Assembly: GCF_000427405.1 (NCBI RefSeq)
Contig: NZ_KE386491.1
Location: 1,471,001-1,535,000, forward strand
Reading direction: 5' to 3'
Source of the DNA: Flectobacillus major DSM 103
GTDB lineage: Bacteria; Bacteroidota; Bacteroidia; Cytophagales; Spirosomataceae
DNA length: 64,000 nucleotides
Of this stretch, positions 8,880 to 18,510 are shown one piece after another (position 1 is the first letter of the stretch; every line of letters starts with the position of its first letter). The notes under the pieces were generated by a model. It worked only from the letters and a program-made list of their open reading frames with translations, made no database searches and was not told the DNA's origin. The translations under genes and the position numbers were made by a program.

Positions 8880-10523
8880 TTAGTTATTTAGTTTTTTGGA
8901 TAAAATATAAAAATTCTCATCTAATTGAATCTCGTTAGCTTTTGCAATATTCAAAGATTGCCACGAAGTAGTTGGTAATATTTTTTTGTATGTTCCATCG
9001 GCCAATTTAATTCTCATAGGCATATCAAAACCATCAATACAGGTTGTCCAGCGGTATTGCAAAACATTATCGGTAGTTTTATATTCAAGCGTTGGTATTT
9101 GGGTATTTCGGAGGTATTGGTCAAATACTTTGCTCAAATCAACGTCGCCGTGTCTTGATATAAAGTTTTCTATTTGTTGGGTAGTTACGGTTTGGTGATA
9201 AAAGGTAGTGTTTAGTCCACGCAAAATAAATTTCCATTTAGCTTCATCATTAATGATATAGCGTATTGTATGGAGCATATTTGCTCCTTTGTAATACATA
9301 TCGCCAGAGCCCTCATGATTGACATTGTATGTTCCAATAATAGGGCGGTCGTTTTTGATTAGCTTTCTACAGCCCAAAATATAGGCATGGCCTGCTTCTT
9401 TGCCATAATAGTATTCGGTAAAGAGATTTTCGGAATAGTTGGTAAAACTTTCGTGAATCCACATATCGGCAATATCTTTGTAAGTAATATTGTTGGCAAA
9501 CCACTCGTGCCCCGACTCATGAATAATAATGAAGTCCCATTTTTTGCCCCATCCAGTACCCGATAGGTCGTTGCCACGGTAGCCATTTTGGTAGCCATTA
9601 CCATAAGTTACCGAGCTTTGGTGTTCCATACCCAAGTAAGGTACTTCAACGAGTTTGTAACTATCTTCGTAAAAAGGATATGGGCCAAACCAGTGTTCAA
9701 AAGCTTTCAACATTTGTGGTACTTGTTTGAAATGCTCCATAGCTTTTGTATAATTTTCGGGCAAAACAAAAAAAACAAGGTCGAGTTTACCTTTTTCGCC
9801 ATAATAAACATCCGAAAAGCGATAATAATTGGCAATATTGATATTGACACCGTAGTTGTTAATTGGGTTTCTAACAGCCCAGTCGAAGGTAGTGGTATTG
9901 TCGGTATTTTCTTTGATATTTACCAGTCGGCCATTCGATACATCCATCAATCCTTTAGGAACAGTCACCGAAATAAGCATACTGTCGGGTTCGTCATACA
10001 TGTGGTCTTTGCAAGGCCACCACACCGAAGCCCCAAGCCCTTGGCACGAGGTAGCAATAAACCACTTGCCATCTTTATCTTTTTTCCAAGAAACGCCACC
10101 GTCCCAGGGTGGTCGTACTGCTACTTTAGGTTTTCCTGTATAAAAAACGGTCACTAGCTCATTTTTGCCCACTTTCTGGGCTTTCTGAAGCTCGATAAAA
10201 TAGGCATTGCCATCACGCTTGAATTTTAAAGAGACACCATCTTGTACCACTTTGGTAATAATAAGAGGCTGTTGTAAATCAATTTGCATAACCTGATAAG
10301 GTTGCAAAACTTGGTATGAAACAGCAGTACTACCTGTGAAGGTGCTGTCTTTGGGTTCAACTTTTACACTTAATTTATAATATTTTAAGTCCCACCAAGC
10401 TCTTTCTTTGGTGATAGACCCCCTTAAAGTATCATCGTGAGTAAAAGTTTGTTTGTTGCTAAGTAATTGAGCATAAGAGCTATAGCAGCTTAGGAGTAAG
10501 CAGAAGAAAAAGAGTTTTTTCAT
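8880..10523 (-). CDS. Secreted M1-family zinc aminopeptidase
   Basis: 547 residues with a signal peptide at 1-18 (ends SYAQ). The N-terminal beta-saddle spans about 40-240. The zinc site is His335-Glu336-x-x-His339 (HESGHEW) with Glu358 as third ligand 19 residues later (WIHESF), the M1/gluzincin spacing. The usual GAMEN-type substrate motif is LGMEHQSS at about 298-305, with His in place of Asn, a variant seen in secreted Bacteroidota members. The length lacks the large C-terminal helical domain of aminopeptidase N, so this is a short M1 enzyme. It probably acts in the periplasm or outside the cell on peptides. It is monocistronic or at the end of the upstream gene set, 250 bp from the OmpA gene. 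Confidence 0.93.
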   Translation of the reverse strand: MKKLFFFCLLLSCYSSYAQLLSNKQTFTHDDTLRGSITKERAWWDLKYYKLSVKVEPKDSTFTGSTAVSYQVLQPYQVMQIDLQQPLIITKVVQDGVSLKFKRDGNAYFIELQKAQKVGKNELVTVFYTGKPKVAVRPPWDGGVSWKKDKDGKWFIATSCQGLGASVWWPCKDHMYDEPDSMLISVTVPKGLMDVSNGRLVNIKENTDNTTTFDWAVRNPINNYGVNINIANYYRFSDVYYGEKGKLDLVFFVLPENYTKAMEHFKQVPQMLKAFEHWFGPYPFYEDSYKLVEVPYLGMEHQSSVTYGNGYQNGYRGNDLSGTGWGKKWDFIIIHESGHEWFANNITYKDIADMWIHESFTNYSENLFTEYYYGKEAGHAYILGCRKLIKNDRPIIGTYNVNHEGSGDMYYKGANMLHTIRYIINDEAKWKFILRGLNTTFYHQTVTTQQIENFISRHGDVDLSKVFDQYLRNTQIPTLEYKTTDNVLQYRWTTCIDGFDMPMRIKLADGTYKKILPTTSWQSLNIAKANEIQLDENFYILSKKLNN

Positions 10524-10775
10524 TAAATATTGATGATTTAGCTAGTAATATAAATCCGACATACGGGCGGTTGGTCGTTTGAACGTTGAAGTTCGGGATT
10601 TTTTTAGAGAAACTGAAAAAACTTTTCTTTAGTATATAAATTTATTACTGGGGTTGTTTAAATTTCTGTCACTAGCGAATTTACTAATCCGTAAATAGAG
10701 AATGAAGACATTAGCGTATGTTCAAAACAATTCTGAAGTACGTTTACGTAGCCTCATTAGGCAAGATAACCTAAC

Positions 10776-12122
10776 CTATTTTTTAGTAGTTGGATAAAGA
10801 TATACTTCTACTCTTCGATTTAAGCCTTTTTCTGTTTCGTTGTTATTGTTGGCTATAGGCTTTTTGCTTCCCATTGCTATTTTTTTGATTCGAGTTTCTG
10901 TAATTCCTTTAGCAAAAAAGGCATTTTGAACATACATCGCCCTTACTTCAGACAAATAGAGATTGGAATTATAATTACCTACATTATCGGTGTGTCCAAA
11001 AATTTCGATATTAAGATTTGGCTGAGCTGCAGCTTGTTGAATAATTTGATGTAAAATTATCTGAGATTCGGGTTTGAGCAAAAAGTTGCTTTGCTCAAAA
11101 TAGAGGATAAACTTTTGGGGTTCTGTGATAGTAGGAAGTGTGTCGAGGCTAGGTACTGATTCTACTACATATTGATTCATTCCTGCCGTAGCTTGAAATG
11201 TATGATAAACGGTATCTTGCCCAGTACATACTTTAACTTTATACCACTCATTGAGTTCTAATAGGCCATAATGTATTGGATGCTGCGATGGTATTTTGGT
11301 TGTTAAATCATTGCCAGAAGGAGAGAGTTTGGAAAGATATACTTCTGCTTTCGGCTGATTAGTACTGGTAATAGCATTAAAAAACACAGGTGTTTTTATC
11401 AATGAAATAGTGTCATGATGCGTCAGGTTGTCGAGTTTATCAATAATGAGATTACCATAAAAAGGTTGATAATTGGGCGAAGCCACTTCGACGGCCAAAA
11501 TATCATGTTCAGTAAATTGAATAGAGACCTCTTTTCTTTGTAAAGAAGTTTGGTATTCATATACTTTTCCAGTGTTGGTTTGAATCAGCCTAAAAGCCGC
11601 TTCAATAGGTTTATGCGTAATTCCGTCTACTGCGGTAAGGATATGCCTAATTGATTTACCTTTGGAAGTAATAGGTGTCTGTTCAACTTTCCCCGACTTG
11701 GTGGTAGATTGAGCAAACACCTTGTTACTTTGGTGCTCGATAAGCTTTACTAAAGGTATTATATAAAGGAGTTCGGAATACTTGAGGTTGTTAAGAGCTA
11801 AATTGATGCTAATGGTATGATAACCAGTAGCTTGTACTTTGAGGGTGATGCTCTGTGGTTTAGTTGCTATCAAAAACCAGCCATTTACCCCATTGTTGAT
11901 AGCTCGGCTCCACGTAGGACTTTCTGATGAAAGATATGCCCATTGGAGCGTAGCTACGATGGGCTGTTGGGTAGAGGCATCTATCACCAAGCCTTTTATT
12001 TGTATGTTGGTTGTATAATTTTGTCCTATAGCCAGTTTACTAATCAAAGAAAATATCAAGAAAAGAGGTATTTTCCTTAAATCAGCTTTCAACAACAGTA
12101 AGTGAGCAAAATACAATATCAT
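10776..12122 (-). CDS. OmpA-C peptidoglycan-binding protein with CNA/CarboxypepD-like N-terminus
   Basis: 448 residues. A hydrophobic N-terminal segment (about 15-33, ending AIGQ) acts as signal sequence; the annotated start gives a rather long n-region, so a start at a later codon is possible. Residues about 40-130 form a carboxypeptidase-regulatory-like domain (IKGLVIDASTQQPIVATLQW) and 160-240 a second similar region (ILTAVDGITHKPIEAAFRLI). The C-terminal 110 residues are an OmpA-C domain (IEIFGHTDNVGNYNSNLYLSEVRAMYVQNAFFAKGI ... NRRVEVYLYP) expected to bind peptidoglycan. It is the last gene of the eleven-gene cluster, 107 bp after the TPR gene, and probably anchors it to the cell wall. 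Confidence 0.82.
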   Translation of the reverse strand: MILYFAHLLLLKADLRKIPLFLIFSLISKLAIGQNYTTNIQIKGLVIDASTQQPIVATLQWAYLSSESPTWSRAINNGVNGWFLIATKPQSITLKVQATGYHTISINLALNNLKYSELLYIIPLVKLIEHQSNKVFAQSTTKSGKVEQTPITSKGKSIRHILTAVDGITHKPIEAAFRLIQTNTGKVYEYQTSLQRKEVSIQFTEHDILAVEVASPNYQPFYGNLIIDKLDNLTHHDTISLIKTPVFFNAITSTNQPKAEVYLSKLSPSGNDLTTKIPSQHPIHYGLLELNEWYKVKVCTGQDTVYHTFQATAGMNQYVVESVPSLDTLPTITEPQKFILYFEQSNFLLKPESQIILHQIIQQAAAQPNLNIEIFGHTDNVGNYNSNLYLSEVRAMYVQNAFFAKGITETRIKKIAMGSKKPIANNNNETEKGLNRRVEVYLYPTTKK

Positions 12123-12222
12123 ATAAATGTTTTTCTGATTAAAAGCCTTAATGTACTGAATATCAAAAAAATAGTATTTGAATATTCAGGCACAATGTCT
12201 AATAATCAGATAATTTTTGATT

Positions 12223-12244
12223 AGAACCTCTATTTAGAGGTTCT
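12223..12244 (-). terminator. Hairpin overlapping the stop codon of the TPR gene
   Basis: A 9-bp stem AGAACCTCT/AGAGGTTCT with a 4-base loop spans the last codons and the TAG stop of the TPR gene. It is followed on the minus strand by AATCAAAAATTATC, not a strong U-tract, so it may be an intra-operon processing or attenuation site before the OmpA gene. Confidence 0.45.
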
Positions 12245-15115
12245 TTTGATTAATTCTTTAAACTCTTTGGTACTTCTAAGTTTATTATCAATAACATTAA
12301 TGAGTTTATCTTTCTTGATAAAACTAGGGTCGATGGCTTTACTGGTTAGTAATTTTTCTAAAACCTTTAAGCCTTCAGGAATATTTGTACTTTGTATATA
12401 ATAACAAGCCAGTAAGTAATTCAATTCGGTGTTGTCGGGGTTGGTCTTTAGCGATGCGTTAATAATTTCGAGTGCTTTACCACTTTGACCATCAAATAGA
12501 TAGCAGGTGGCTAGGTCTCGGTAGATAGATACATCCAAATCTCCTGTTTTGTTGTCAATCGTACTAATAAAGGCATTGATGGCCTCATTGTATTTTTCGG
12601 ATTTAAACAAACTATAAGCTTTCATCCGATAAGCCTCGCTTATATTTTTTTTGAGCGTATCCAAATCTACTGAGTTTTGGAAAGCTTCGGCAGCCTGTAC
12701 AAATTGGTTTAAGTAAAATAAAGCAATCCCCTTGGCCATTTGTTTTTGGTAGGTATCGGGCCCTAGCAAAATGGTTTGGTTGAGGTCGGATAAGGCAAGG
12801 TCGCTTTTGCCAAGTTCATTGAATGTTAAGCCCCTATAGAAATATGCCTCCGAAAATTCATTATTTAGTTTGATAGCTGTAGTAAGTTCGAGGTTGGCTT
12901 CAGCAAAATATTTTTCTTGTACCATCGAAACCCCCAGATAGTGGTGCATATTGGCAAAAAACTCTTTTGAATAGCTTTTTTCGATACTTGATTTTGAGAT
13001 TTTGATTCTTTGAAAAATAACTATGGCATTTTTGAAATCCTGTAATTGCATTAAGGCTCGCCCTTCATACAATAAGGCATCAAAATAGTTTGATACAATG
13101 GTATTGGTTTTGTGGAAATCTTCGATACTCTCTTTGTAGTGTCCTAAGTTGTATTTAGATACGCCTCTTTTGTAGAAAGCATCATCATAGGCTTCGTTAT
13201 GAACAATTGCCGTGGTATAATTTTCGATGGCTTTGGTAAAGTTTTTCTCTACAAAATAACATTCACCGATTTTGTACCATGCCCTAGAGTTGGCAGGTAA
13301 TGTCAAAACACTATTGGTAAAATTGGTACGAGCCTCGTTGATGTCGCCATTGATTAAGGCTTTGTCGCCTGTAAGAAAAAATGTTTCAGAGCGGTCTCTG
13401 ATAATTTTGTATAAATCATCTTGGAGTTGTAGCTCTATTGCTTTGCCAAAGTCGAGTCCTGCTTCTTTATAATGTTGAAGATTGAATTGGGCATTTCCTC
13501 TATAATAATAAGCCAAAACAGCATTGGGATTGAGGGTAATATTTGCCGAATAATCAGAAATGGCTTTTTGCCATGCACTATTTTGGGTATGTAACGAAGC
13601 CCGTTCAAAGTAGTACTGAGGGTTTTTGGGGTCTAGCTCGACAGCCTTGTCGTAGTCATCAAAAGCCCCTTGGAGGTTATTGGTACGAATTTTCAAAGCA
13701 GCCCTTGTATTATAAATGGCAGCATTGTCTGGCTCGATACTCAGTACGCTTGTATAATCGGCAATGGCTTTGGGTATATTGTTTTGAGAAACATAGTATT
13801 CTGCTCTTGTCGATAAAGCACCAACATTTTGAAAATCAAGGTTGATGGATTCATTGAGGTCTTCAAGAATACTTTTAGGGGAATCGCCCAACTGGATAGC
13901 ACATTTGGCACGACCTAAAAAGTAATCGGAATTTGACTTGTCTTTTTTGATATAGTTATCGTATTTTTTTTTGAGTTCTTTGAAATTACCTGCCAGAAAC
14001 ATTTCGTCAGTTTCTGTTTTGATATTCAATTCTTTGTTGAGTTCTCGGATAGTTTCTTGGTACAAATAAGCCGAATCAGGTTTAATCCTAAAGGCTGATT
14101 GATATTGCTGAATAGACTTGTTATAGTCTCGTTTGCGTTGCCATAGTTTAGCTTCAGCAATGAACCGTAGATAGTTTTGTTCTTTTTGCTTCTGAGCTAA
14201 TCTTTCTTCTTCTTGCTTTTTTAGTTCTTGTTCTTTCAATATCTCACGTTTGGCAAGCGAAATTTGTTTTTTGATATAGAATGTTTTACCGTAATCGTCT
14301 TTATCTTTTTTGAGGGCTTCGAGATACGCCTGAATCGACAATTCAAATTCTTTGGATTTGAAGGCATCGTCGGCATCGGACAAATGACGTTGGAAGTCGG
14401 ATTGTTCTTTTTTTTGGTCGTCGTTCTGGGTAGTTTCGGCTTCGGTATTGCTGGCAATAGGCTCGTTAGATGTTTCAGTTTTGATAACAATATCATCTTT
14501 GCCATTTTCTTCCGAAGTATTTCCAAAGGCAACTCGGGTAATATTGGCTACCCATTTTTTGCCATTTTTGGTGATACGAAGCTCGGCCACACGCTGAGTT
14601 TTGCGATAAGGTATATTAATAGTTTTGTGTTTATTATTAAACAAACTTTCAAAATATACTTTGATATACATATAATTGCTTCCTTGTTTTACATTGGAAG
14701 TACTAATAATATTTAGGTCGATACTGTTTTCGGTACCTTTTGTGTACAGAATATCAAGGTTATTGAGGTATTTCTCAACGGTTAAATCATGGATATTGGC
14801 GTTGTTATAGTAATTAGGGTTGATGTCGTCCTCAAGAATAGTTTGATTATTGTAAAAAACCTGGATATTACTATTACCGTAACTATCCTTGATAGTGGCG
14901 AGCTTTTCGGCATCACCGATAGACTCATCGGTGATAAAGTTGAGCAAATCTTTATAGCCATTTTGTATTTTTCGTTGAGCTACAAGCTTGATTTCTTCAC
15001 TTTCTTTGAGGCTTAGCGTTTGGGCGTTTGCATTGTTCCATTGCAATAGCGAAAAAAGCCCCAAAATAGTAATAATATTGTATAGATATTTCATGATAAT
15101 GTCTTTATTGTTCAC
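12230..15115 (-). CDS. Large secreted TPR protein
   Basis: 961 residues. An N-terminal signal sequence (about 8-32, ending ANAQ) precedes a domain of about 165 residues (35-200) that is visibly related to the C-terminal half of the protein encoded just upstream: a helix with FxxFLNxI, then N-IQVxxxN, EKYLxxL, K-Y...I and TKNGKKW motifs in the same order. A charged coiled-coil stretch (about 290-320, QEEERLAQKQKEQ) and some 15-18 tetratricopeptide repeats fill the rest; examples are AIADYTSVLSIEPDNAAIYNTRAALK and AFDDYDKAVELDPKNPQYYFERASLH. No enzymatic motif was seen. It most likely scaffolds partners in the periplasm or on the outer membrane. A start at the second Met (codon 8) is equally possible. 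Confidence 0.85.
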   Translation of the reverse strand: MNNKDIIMKYLYNIITILGLFSLLQWNNANAQTLSLKESEEIKLVAQRKIQNGYKDLLNFITDESIGDAEKLATIKDSYGNSNIQVFYNNQTILEDDINPNYYNNANIHDLTVEKYLNNLDILYTKGTENSIDLNIISTSNVKQGSNYMYIKVYFESLFNNKHKTINIPYRKTQRVAELRITKNGKKWVANITRVAFGNTSEENGKDDIVIKTETSNEPIASNTEAETTQNDDQKKEQSDFQRHLSDADDAFKSKEFELSIQAYLEALKKDKDDYGKTFYIKKQISLAKREILKEQELKKQEEERLAQKQKEQNYLRFIAEAKLWQRKRDYNKSIQQYQSAFRIKPDSAYLYQETIRELNKELNIKTETDEMFLAGNFKELKKKYDNYIKKDKSNSDYFLGRAKCAIQLGDSPKSILEDLNESINLDFQNVGALSTRAEYYVSQNNIPKAIADYTSVLSIEPDNAAIYNTRAALKIRTNNLQGAFDDYDKAVELDPKNPQYYFERASLHTQNSAWQKAISDYSANITLNPNAVLAYYYRGNAQFNLQHYKEAGLDFGKAIELQLQDDLYKIIRDRSETFFLTGDKALINGDINEARTNFTNSVLTLPANSRAWYKIGECYFVEKNFTKAIENYTTAIVHNEAYDDAFYKRGVSKYNLGHYKESIEDFHKTNTIVSNYFDALLYEGRALMQLQDFKNAIVIFQRIKISKSSIEKSYSKEFFANMHHYLGVSMVQEKYFAEANLELTTAIKLNNEFSEAYFYRGLTFNELGKSDLALSDLNQTILLGPDTYQKQMAKGIALFYLNQFVQAAEAFQNSVDLDTLKKNISEAYRMKAYSLFKSEKYNEAINAFISTIDNKTGDLDVSIYRDLATCYLFDGQSGKALEIINASLKTNPDNTELNYLLACYYIQSTNIPEGLKVLEKLLTSKAIDPSFIKKDKLINVIDNKLRSTKEFKELIKRTSK

Positions 15116-15144
15116 AAAAAGAGACTAGTGAATTGGAGAAAAAA

Positions 15145-16251
15145 TTACTTTTGTTCAACAATCCCGATGTTGCCAAGAAAAACCTCCCATTGACTGTTTT
15201 CGTTGGCATCAATAATTTTTTTGTATGATTTTACCATAACTTTAACATCCTTTTTTACAATGTCGCTGTATTTGACATTTCCTTTTTTGTCATATCCCGA
15301 GAACCGTTGTTCTCCAGTGATTACCCCATAATAATTGCCATCTTTTTCTTGTTGTAGATTGCCAACATATTGAATGTCAGTCCAGTCTATTTTTACAGAA
15401 CTATAGGGCGAAAGTTTTAGTCTTTTCAGGTATTCCTCTATTTTTCGGGTTACTACCACTATATTGCCGTCGGGTTTTCGTAGTGAAACCTGTATTGTAG
15501 CATTGGGCGTAAATAGCTTGATAGCCTGTTCAATAGCCTTATCTTTTTCTTCCGAGCTAAGTTCTTTGTTGGCTATTAAGTTGAGAAACTCACTAAAGCC
15601 ATCTACTTTTAATTCAGCTTTTTTACGATAAGACTGGATTTCGGAAGGCGAAAGCGTAATTGTGCTAGGCAAAGCAGGCTCTGCTGTAGCTACTATATCA
15701 GCTTTTTCAATGATTTTCTTTTTGAGTATCTTGAGGTTATCAGCTAGTTCGTTGGGCGAAGCCAAAAACTTATGATTACCATTGACATACAAAATCAGTA
15801 GTAAATCCTTTTTATTTTCGGTTTGGCTATCATTGGTTTTGATTGTTTTGAAGTTGACGATGTCATTTGATTCGTAGGTAATATTGCAGCGTACTACATC
15901 AATAGCCTGCTTGTATACCAGAAGGTCGTATTTGCTGGTTAATTTGGGACTGTTTTTGAAATCATTGATAGCATTAGCTCTTTCTTCGGGTTCTTGGGCG
16001 AGTTCTTCGCCGAGAAGAATATTTCCTTTTCGGTTGATAATCAGTAGTATATTGCTTATTTTTTGAGTAAGAATATCAGATTCTTTCTCTTGGGTAAACT
16101 CAACTTCGCCATTATTGAAGTTGATAATATTACCTTTCAGTACCTGATTGTCTTTGGTATAGATATGGTCTTGGGCAAAAGTACTTGAGATACTCACCCC
16201 CCAACAACTTGTGAGCAACAATAGGATAATAATTAATGGATGCGTTTTCAT
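15145..16251 (-). CDS. Secreted protein of unknown function sharing a domain with the TPR neighbour
   Basis: 368 residues, signal peptide at about 1-26 (ends TFAQ). Residues 28-150 carry two short beta-rich units (DHIYTKDNQVLKGNIINFNN; YDLLVYKQAIDVVRCNITYE) in the style of secreted Bacteroidota proteins that begin with D-I/L-x-x-K-x-G. The C-terminal 170 residues (about 196-368) repeat the domain found at the N-terminus of the next gene product: FSEFLNLIAN, NATIQVSLRKPDGN, IEEYLKRLKL, VKIDWTDIQYV, and an ending of QWEVFLGNIGIVE. The TPR gene starts 29 bp downstream, so the two are in one operon and probably act together. No function is known to me. Confidence 0.75.
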   Translation of the reverse strand: MKTHPLIIILLLLTSCWGVSISSTFAQDHIYTKDNQVLKGNIINFNNGEVEFTQEKESDILTQKISNILLIINRKGNILLGEELAQEPEERANAINDFKNSPKLTSKYDLLVYKQAIDVVRCNITYESNDIVNFKTIKTNDSQTENKKDLLLILYVNGNHKFLASPNELADNLKILKKKIIEKADIVATAEPALPSTITLSPSEIQSYRKKAELKVDGFSEFLNLIANKELSSEEKDKAIEQAIKLFTPNATIQVSLRKPDGNIVVVTRKIEEYLKRLKLSPYSSVKIDWTDIQYVGNLQQEKDGNYYGVITGEQRFSGYDKKGNVKYSDIVKKDVKVMVKSYKKIIDANENSQWEVFLGNIGIVEQK

Positions 16252-16342
16252 ATTTTGTAACTGGTATTGTACGAAATAGCCGTTAAGTATTTGACTAGTA
16301 TAGTGTTGAAAAACTAATCACTTTTACATTACTTTCGAGGTA

Positions 16343-16987
16343 TTAGCGTTTTGTTTTACATTTTTTAATTTTGTTCTGGATACTGCTGTCGTCGATAAGG
16401 GCTTGTGCAACCAAGTACCAATCCAGAGCAGTTTGGTATTCGTCAAAGCCAAGGAATTTATCGCCTCTTTGTTTGGCCATATTGGCTATTTTGATGAATT
16501 TAGGGTTAAGGTTGGAGGTACTTCCTAGCGATATTCGAGCCTTTCTAAAAAACTCAATGGCCACATCTATTCGGTTGTTATTGAGGGCTATCTCGCCCTG
16601 TTCTAAGTAAAACGAAAACCCCTTATTAAGCTCCTGTTTAGGTTTTTGAATAATATTTTCGAGGTTATAATTTCCATCTTTTAGTTCTCCTTCATATAGC
16701 AGTGAGGTGTCAATTCTGGAATAGATAAAGGCATATCCTGAGGGTTGCCCGTTTTTCATCAAACCCGAATAAAGATACAACCTACTAATAGGGTAATACT
16801 CGTAATAGCCATCGATACTTCTTGTGCTAGTGCTACTTTGAGGCGTGTTACTAGCAGTCGAAGGAGTTGCTTTGGGTGTTTTTGGGCTAGCCTTCTGAAC
16901 CTTAATCTTATTAAATACGGGTACTTTTTGGCCAATTACCGCTAGGTAACAAAATAGTTGGATACTAATGAGTATAAGTTTTTTCAT
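16343..16987 (-). CDS. Small secreted protein with MORN-like and TPR-like segments
   Basis: 214 residues with a signal peptide at 1-19 (ends VIGQ), then a Thr/Ser/Pro-rich linker (35-60). A short stretch resembling a MORN repeat follows (YLYSGLMKNGQPSGYAFIYS). The C-terminal 90 residues contain two TPR-like helix pairs (EIALNNNRIDVAIEFFRKAR and FLGFDEYQTALDWYLVAQAL). It starts 11 bp after the Hsp70 gene, so it is cotranscribed although it is exported and the Hsp70 is cytosolic. I do not recognise a named family. Confidence 0.7.
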   Translation of the reverse strand: MKKLILISIQLFCYLAVIGQKVPVFNKIKVQKASPKTPKATPSTASNTPQSSTSTRSIDGYYEYYPISRLYLYSGLMKNGQPSGYAFIYSRIDTSLLYEGELKDGNYNLENIIQKPKQELNKGFSFYLEQGEIALNNNRIDVAIEFFRKARISLGSTSNLNPKFIKIANMAKQRGDKFLGFDEYQTALDWYLVAQALIDDSSIQNKIKKCKTKR

Positions 16988-16998
16988 ACGATTTGGTT

Positions 16999-18510
16999 CT
17001 AATCAACGACATTATTGATAAATAGAGAATCTAACAAAGTTTTTTGATGGGAGAAATCGTATTTTGCTTCAGAAGTACTATTGACAAAGCTAAATTTTAG
17101 CGGAGCTCCTGTATGGGTATTCAATACCTTGATACCGATAGTACCGTCTACTTTATTTTCGATTACTAATTCTATATGGCTTGCGTGCATCGCCAGATTG
17201 TTGTCGATAGTAATTATGCCTAATTTTTGTGTAAAATCCTTTCTGTCAAGGTATTGGCATAGTTCTAGTTCGGTGTTTTTTTGGCGTTTATCAAGTTGAA
17301 TAATACTTCGCCCAACTATAGGAAGCGGAATGTTTTTATGGACAACCAACTCTAGATCAGTTGAGTTTTTGGGGCGAATGGCTATGTTATAAGAACTTAC
17401 ATTTTTGAGGTCGAGGTTCGATTGCAACTTTCCTTTCCCACTGGTAAAGCTATTGGCATAAATAGCAGCCCCTTTAGATACACTCGTGAGGGGTTGATGA
17501 TAAATGATTTTTTGATAGCTAGGATTAATAATATTACTCCAGTATTGGTATAGCAATTTGCTATTACTAGCCCCACCAATAAGAATTATCTGGCTAATAT
17601 TAGCGATATGTAAGCCTAGTACTTTAAGGGTATCTTTAACGCAATCTTCAGTTTTTTTAATAATTTCAAGGGCAAACAGGTTGTATTCGGTAATATCAAA
17701 AAATACCCTAAAGAATCGGTTGTCGAAGTAAAACCACCGTTCTAGCCCTTTTCCTGTTTGATTCAAGATAATTTTGCTTTCTTCGGCCAAAGTTTTGAGT
17801 AAGTTATTGTTATAATAGGTGTCTTTTATGGCTATGCCAAAAGCCTGCTGATAAACACTTTTGATTTTGTTAATAATAATTTGGTCAAACTCTTCGCCAC
17901 CAATATCATTGATTCCTCCTTTGGCCACCACATGAATTTGTTCGTGGTTTTTGGTTAGTACCGATAAATCGAAAGTGCCGCCTCCGAGGTCATAAATCAA
18001 GATTAGCTCTTCACTAGAGGTTGTGTGTTCGTCCAAATAGTATAAAGCTGCAGCAATGGGTTCATCAAGCAGAGACGTTAGCTTTAGATTAGCAAGTTTG
18101 GCCGCTTCCATTACTGAGCGTCGTTGTAAGTCATTGTAATGCGATGGCACAGTTACTACGACTTTGTCGATGTCTTCATTGATAAAAAGTTTGGCATCAT
18201 ACATAACCTTTTTGAGCATAATTGCTGCCAGTGTTTCGCTAAATACTGGAATATTGCTTGCGGTGTACCCCAAAGGTACGTACGACCCAAAGTGTCGTTT
18301 AAAGAAAATATATAGGTTTTTATCAGGGTATGCCTGATAAATATTTTTGGCCAAGCTGCCAACAATAGCCTTTTCGTTATCTATGATAATTGCACTTGGT
18401 GTTGTTTCGGCATGTTTATCAAGATTATCGGGAATGATAATGGGAGTATTATCTTTTGTGAGTGTTGCTACTAATGTATTGCTTGAACCCAAATCTATGC
18501 CCAAATTCAT
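16999..18510 (-). CDS. Hsp70-like ATPase with shortened C-terminus
   Basis: 503 residues. The actin-fold ATPase is complete: phosphate-1 GIDLGSSNTLVA (4-15), connect-1 region LLDEPIAAALYYLDE (147-161), phosphate-2 IYDLGGGTFDLSVL (172-185), GGEEFDQ (204-210) and adenosine loop LIGGASNSKLLYQ (310-322). About 145 residues follow the ATPase, too few for a full substrate-binding domain with helical lid (DnaK is about 638), so it resembles lidless divergent Hsp70s. It overlaps the upstream two-TM gene by 4 bp (ATGA), which predicts translational coupling and physical partnership. No DnaJ or GrpE lies nearby, arguing for a dedicated role rather than general folding. Confidence 0.9.
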   Translation of the reverse strand: MNLGIDLGSSNTLVATLTKDNTPIIIPDNLDKHAETTPSAIIIDNEKAIVGSLAKNIYQAYPDKNLYIFFKRHFGSYVPLGYTASNIPVFSETLAAIMLKKVMYDAKLFINEDIDKVVVTVPSHYNDLQRRSVMEAAKLANLKLTSLLDEPIAAALYYLDEHTTSSEELILIYDLGGGTFDLSVLTKNHEQIHVVAKGGINDIGGEEFDQIIINKIKSVYQQAFGIAIKDTYYNNNLLKTLAEESKIILNQTGKGLERWFYFDNRFFRVFFDITEYNLFALEIIKKTEDCVKDTLKVLGLHIANISQIILIGGASNSKLLYQYWSNIINPSYQKIIYHQPLTSVSKGAAIYANSFTSGKGKLQSNLDLKNVSSYNIAIRPKNSTDLELVVHKNIPLPIVGRSIIQLDKRQKNTELELCQYLDRKDFTQKLGIITIDNNLAMHASHIELVIENKVDGTIGIKVLNTHTGAPLKFSFVNSTSEAKYDFSHQKTLLDSLFINNVVD

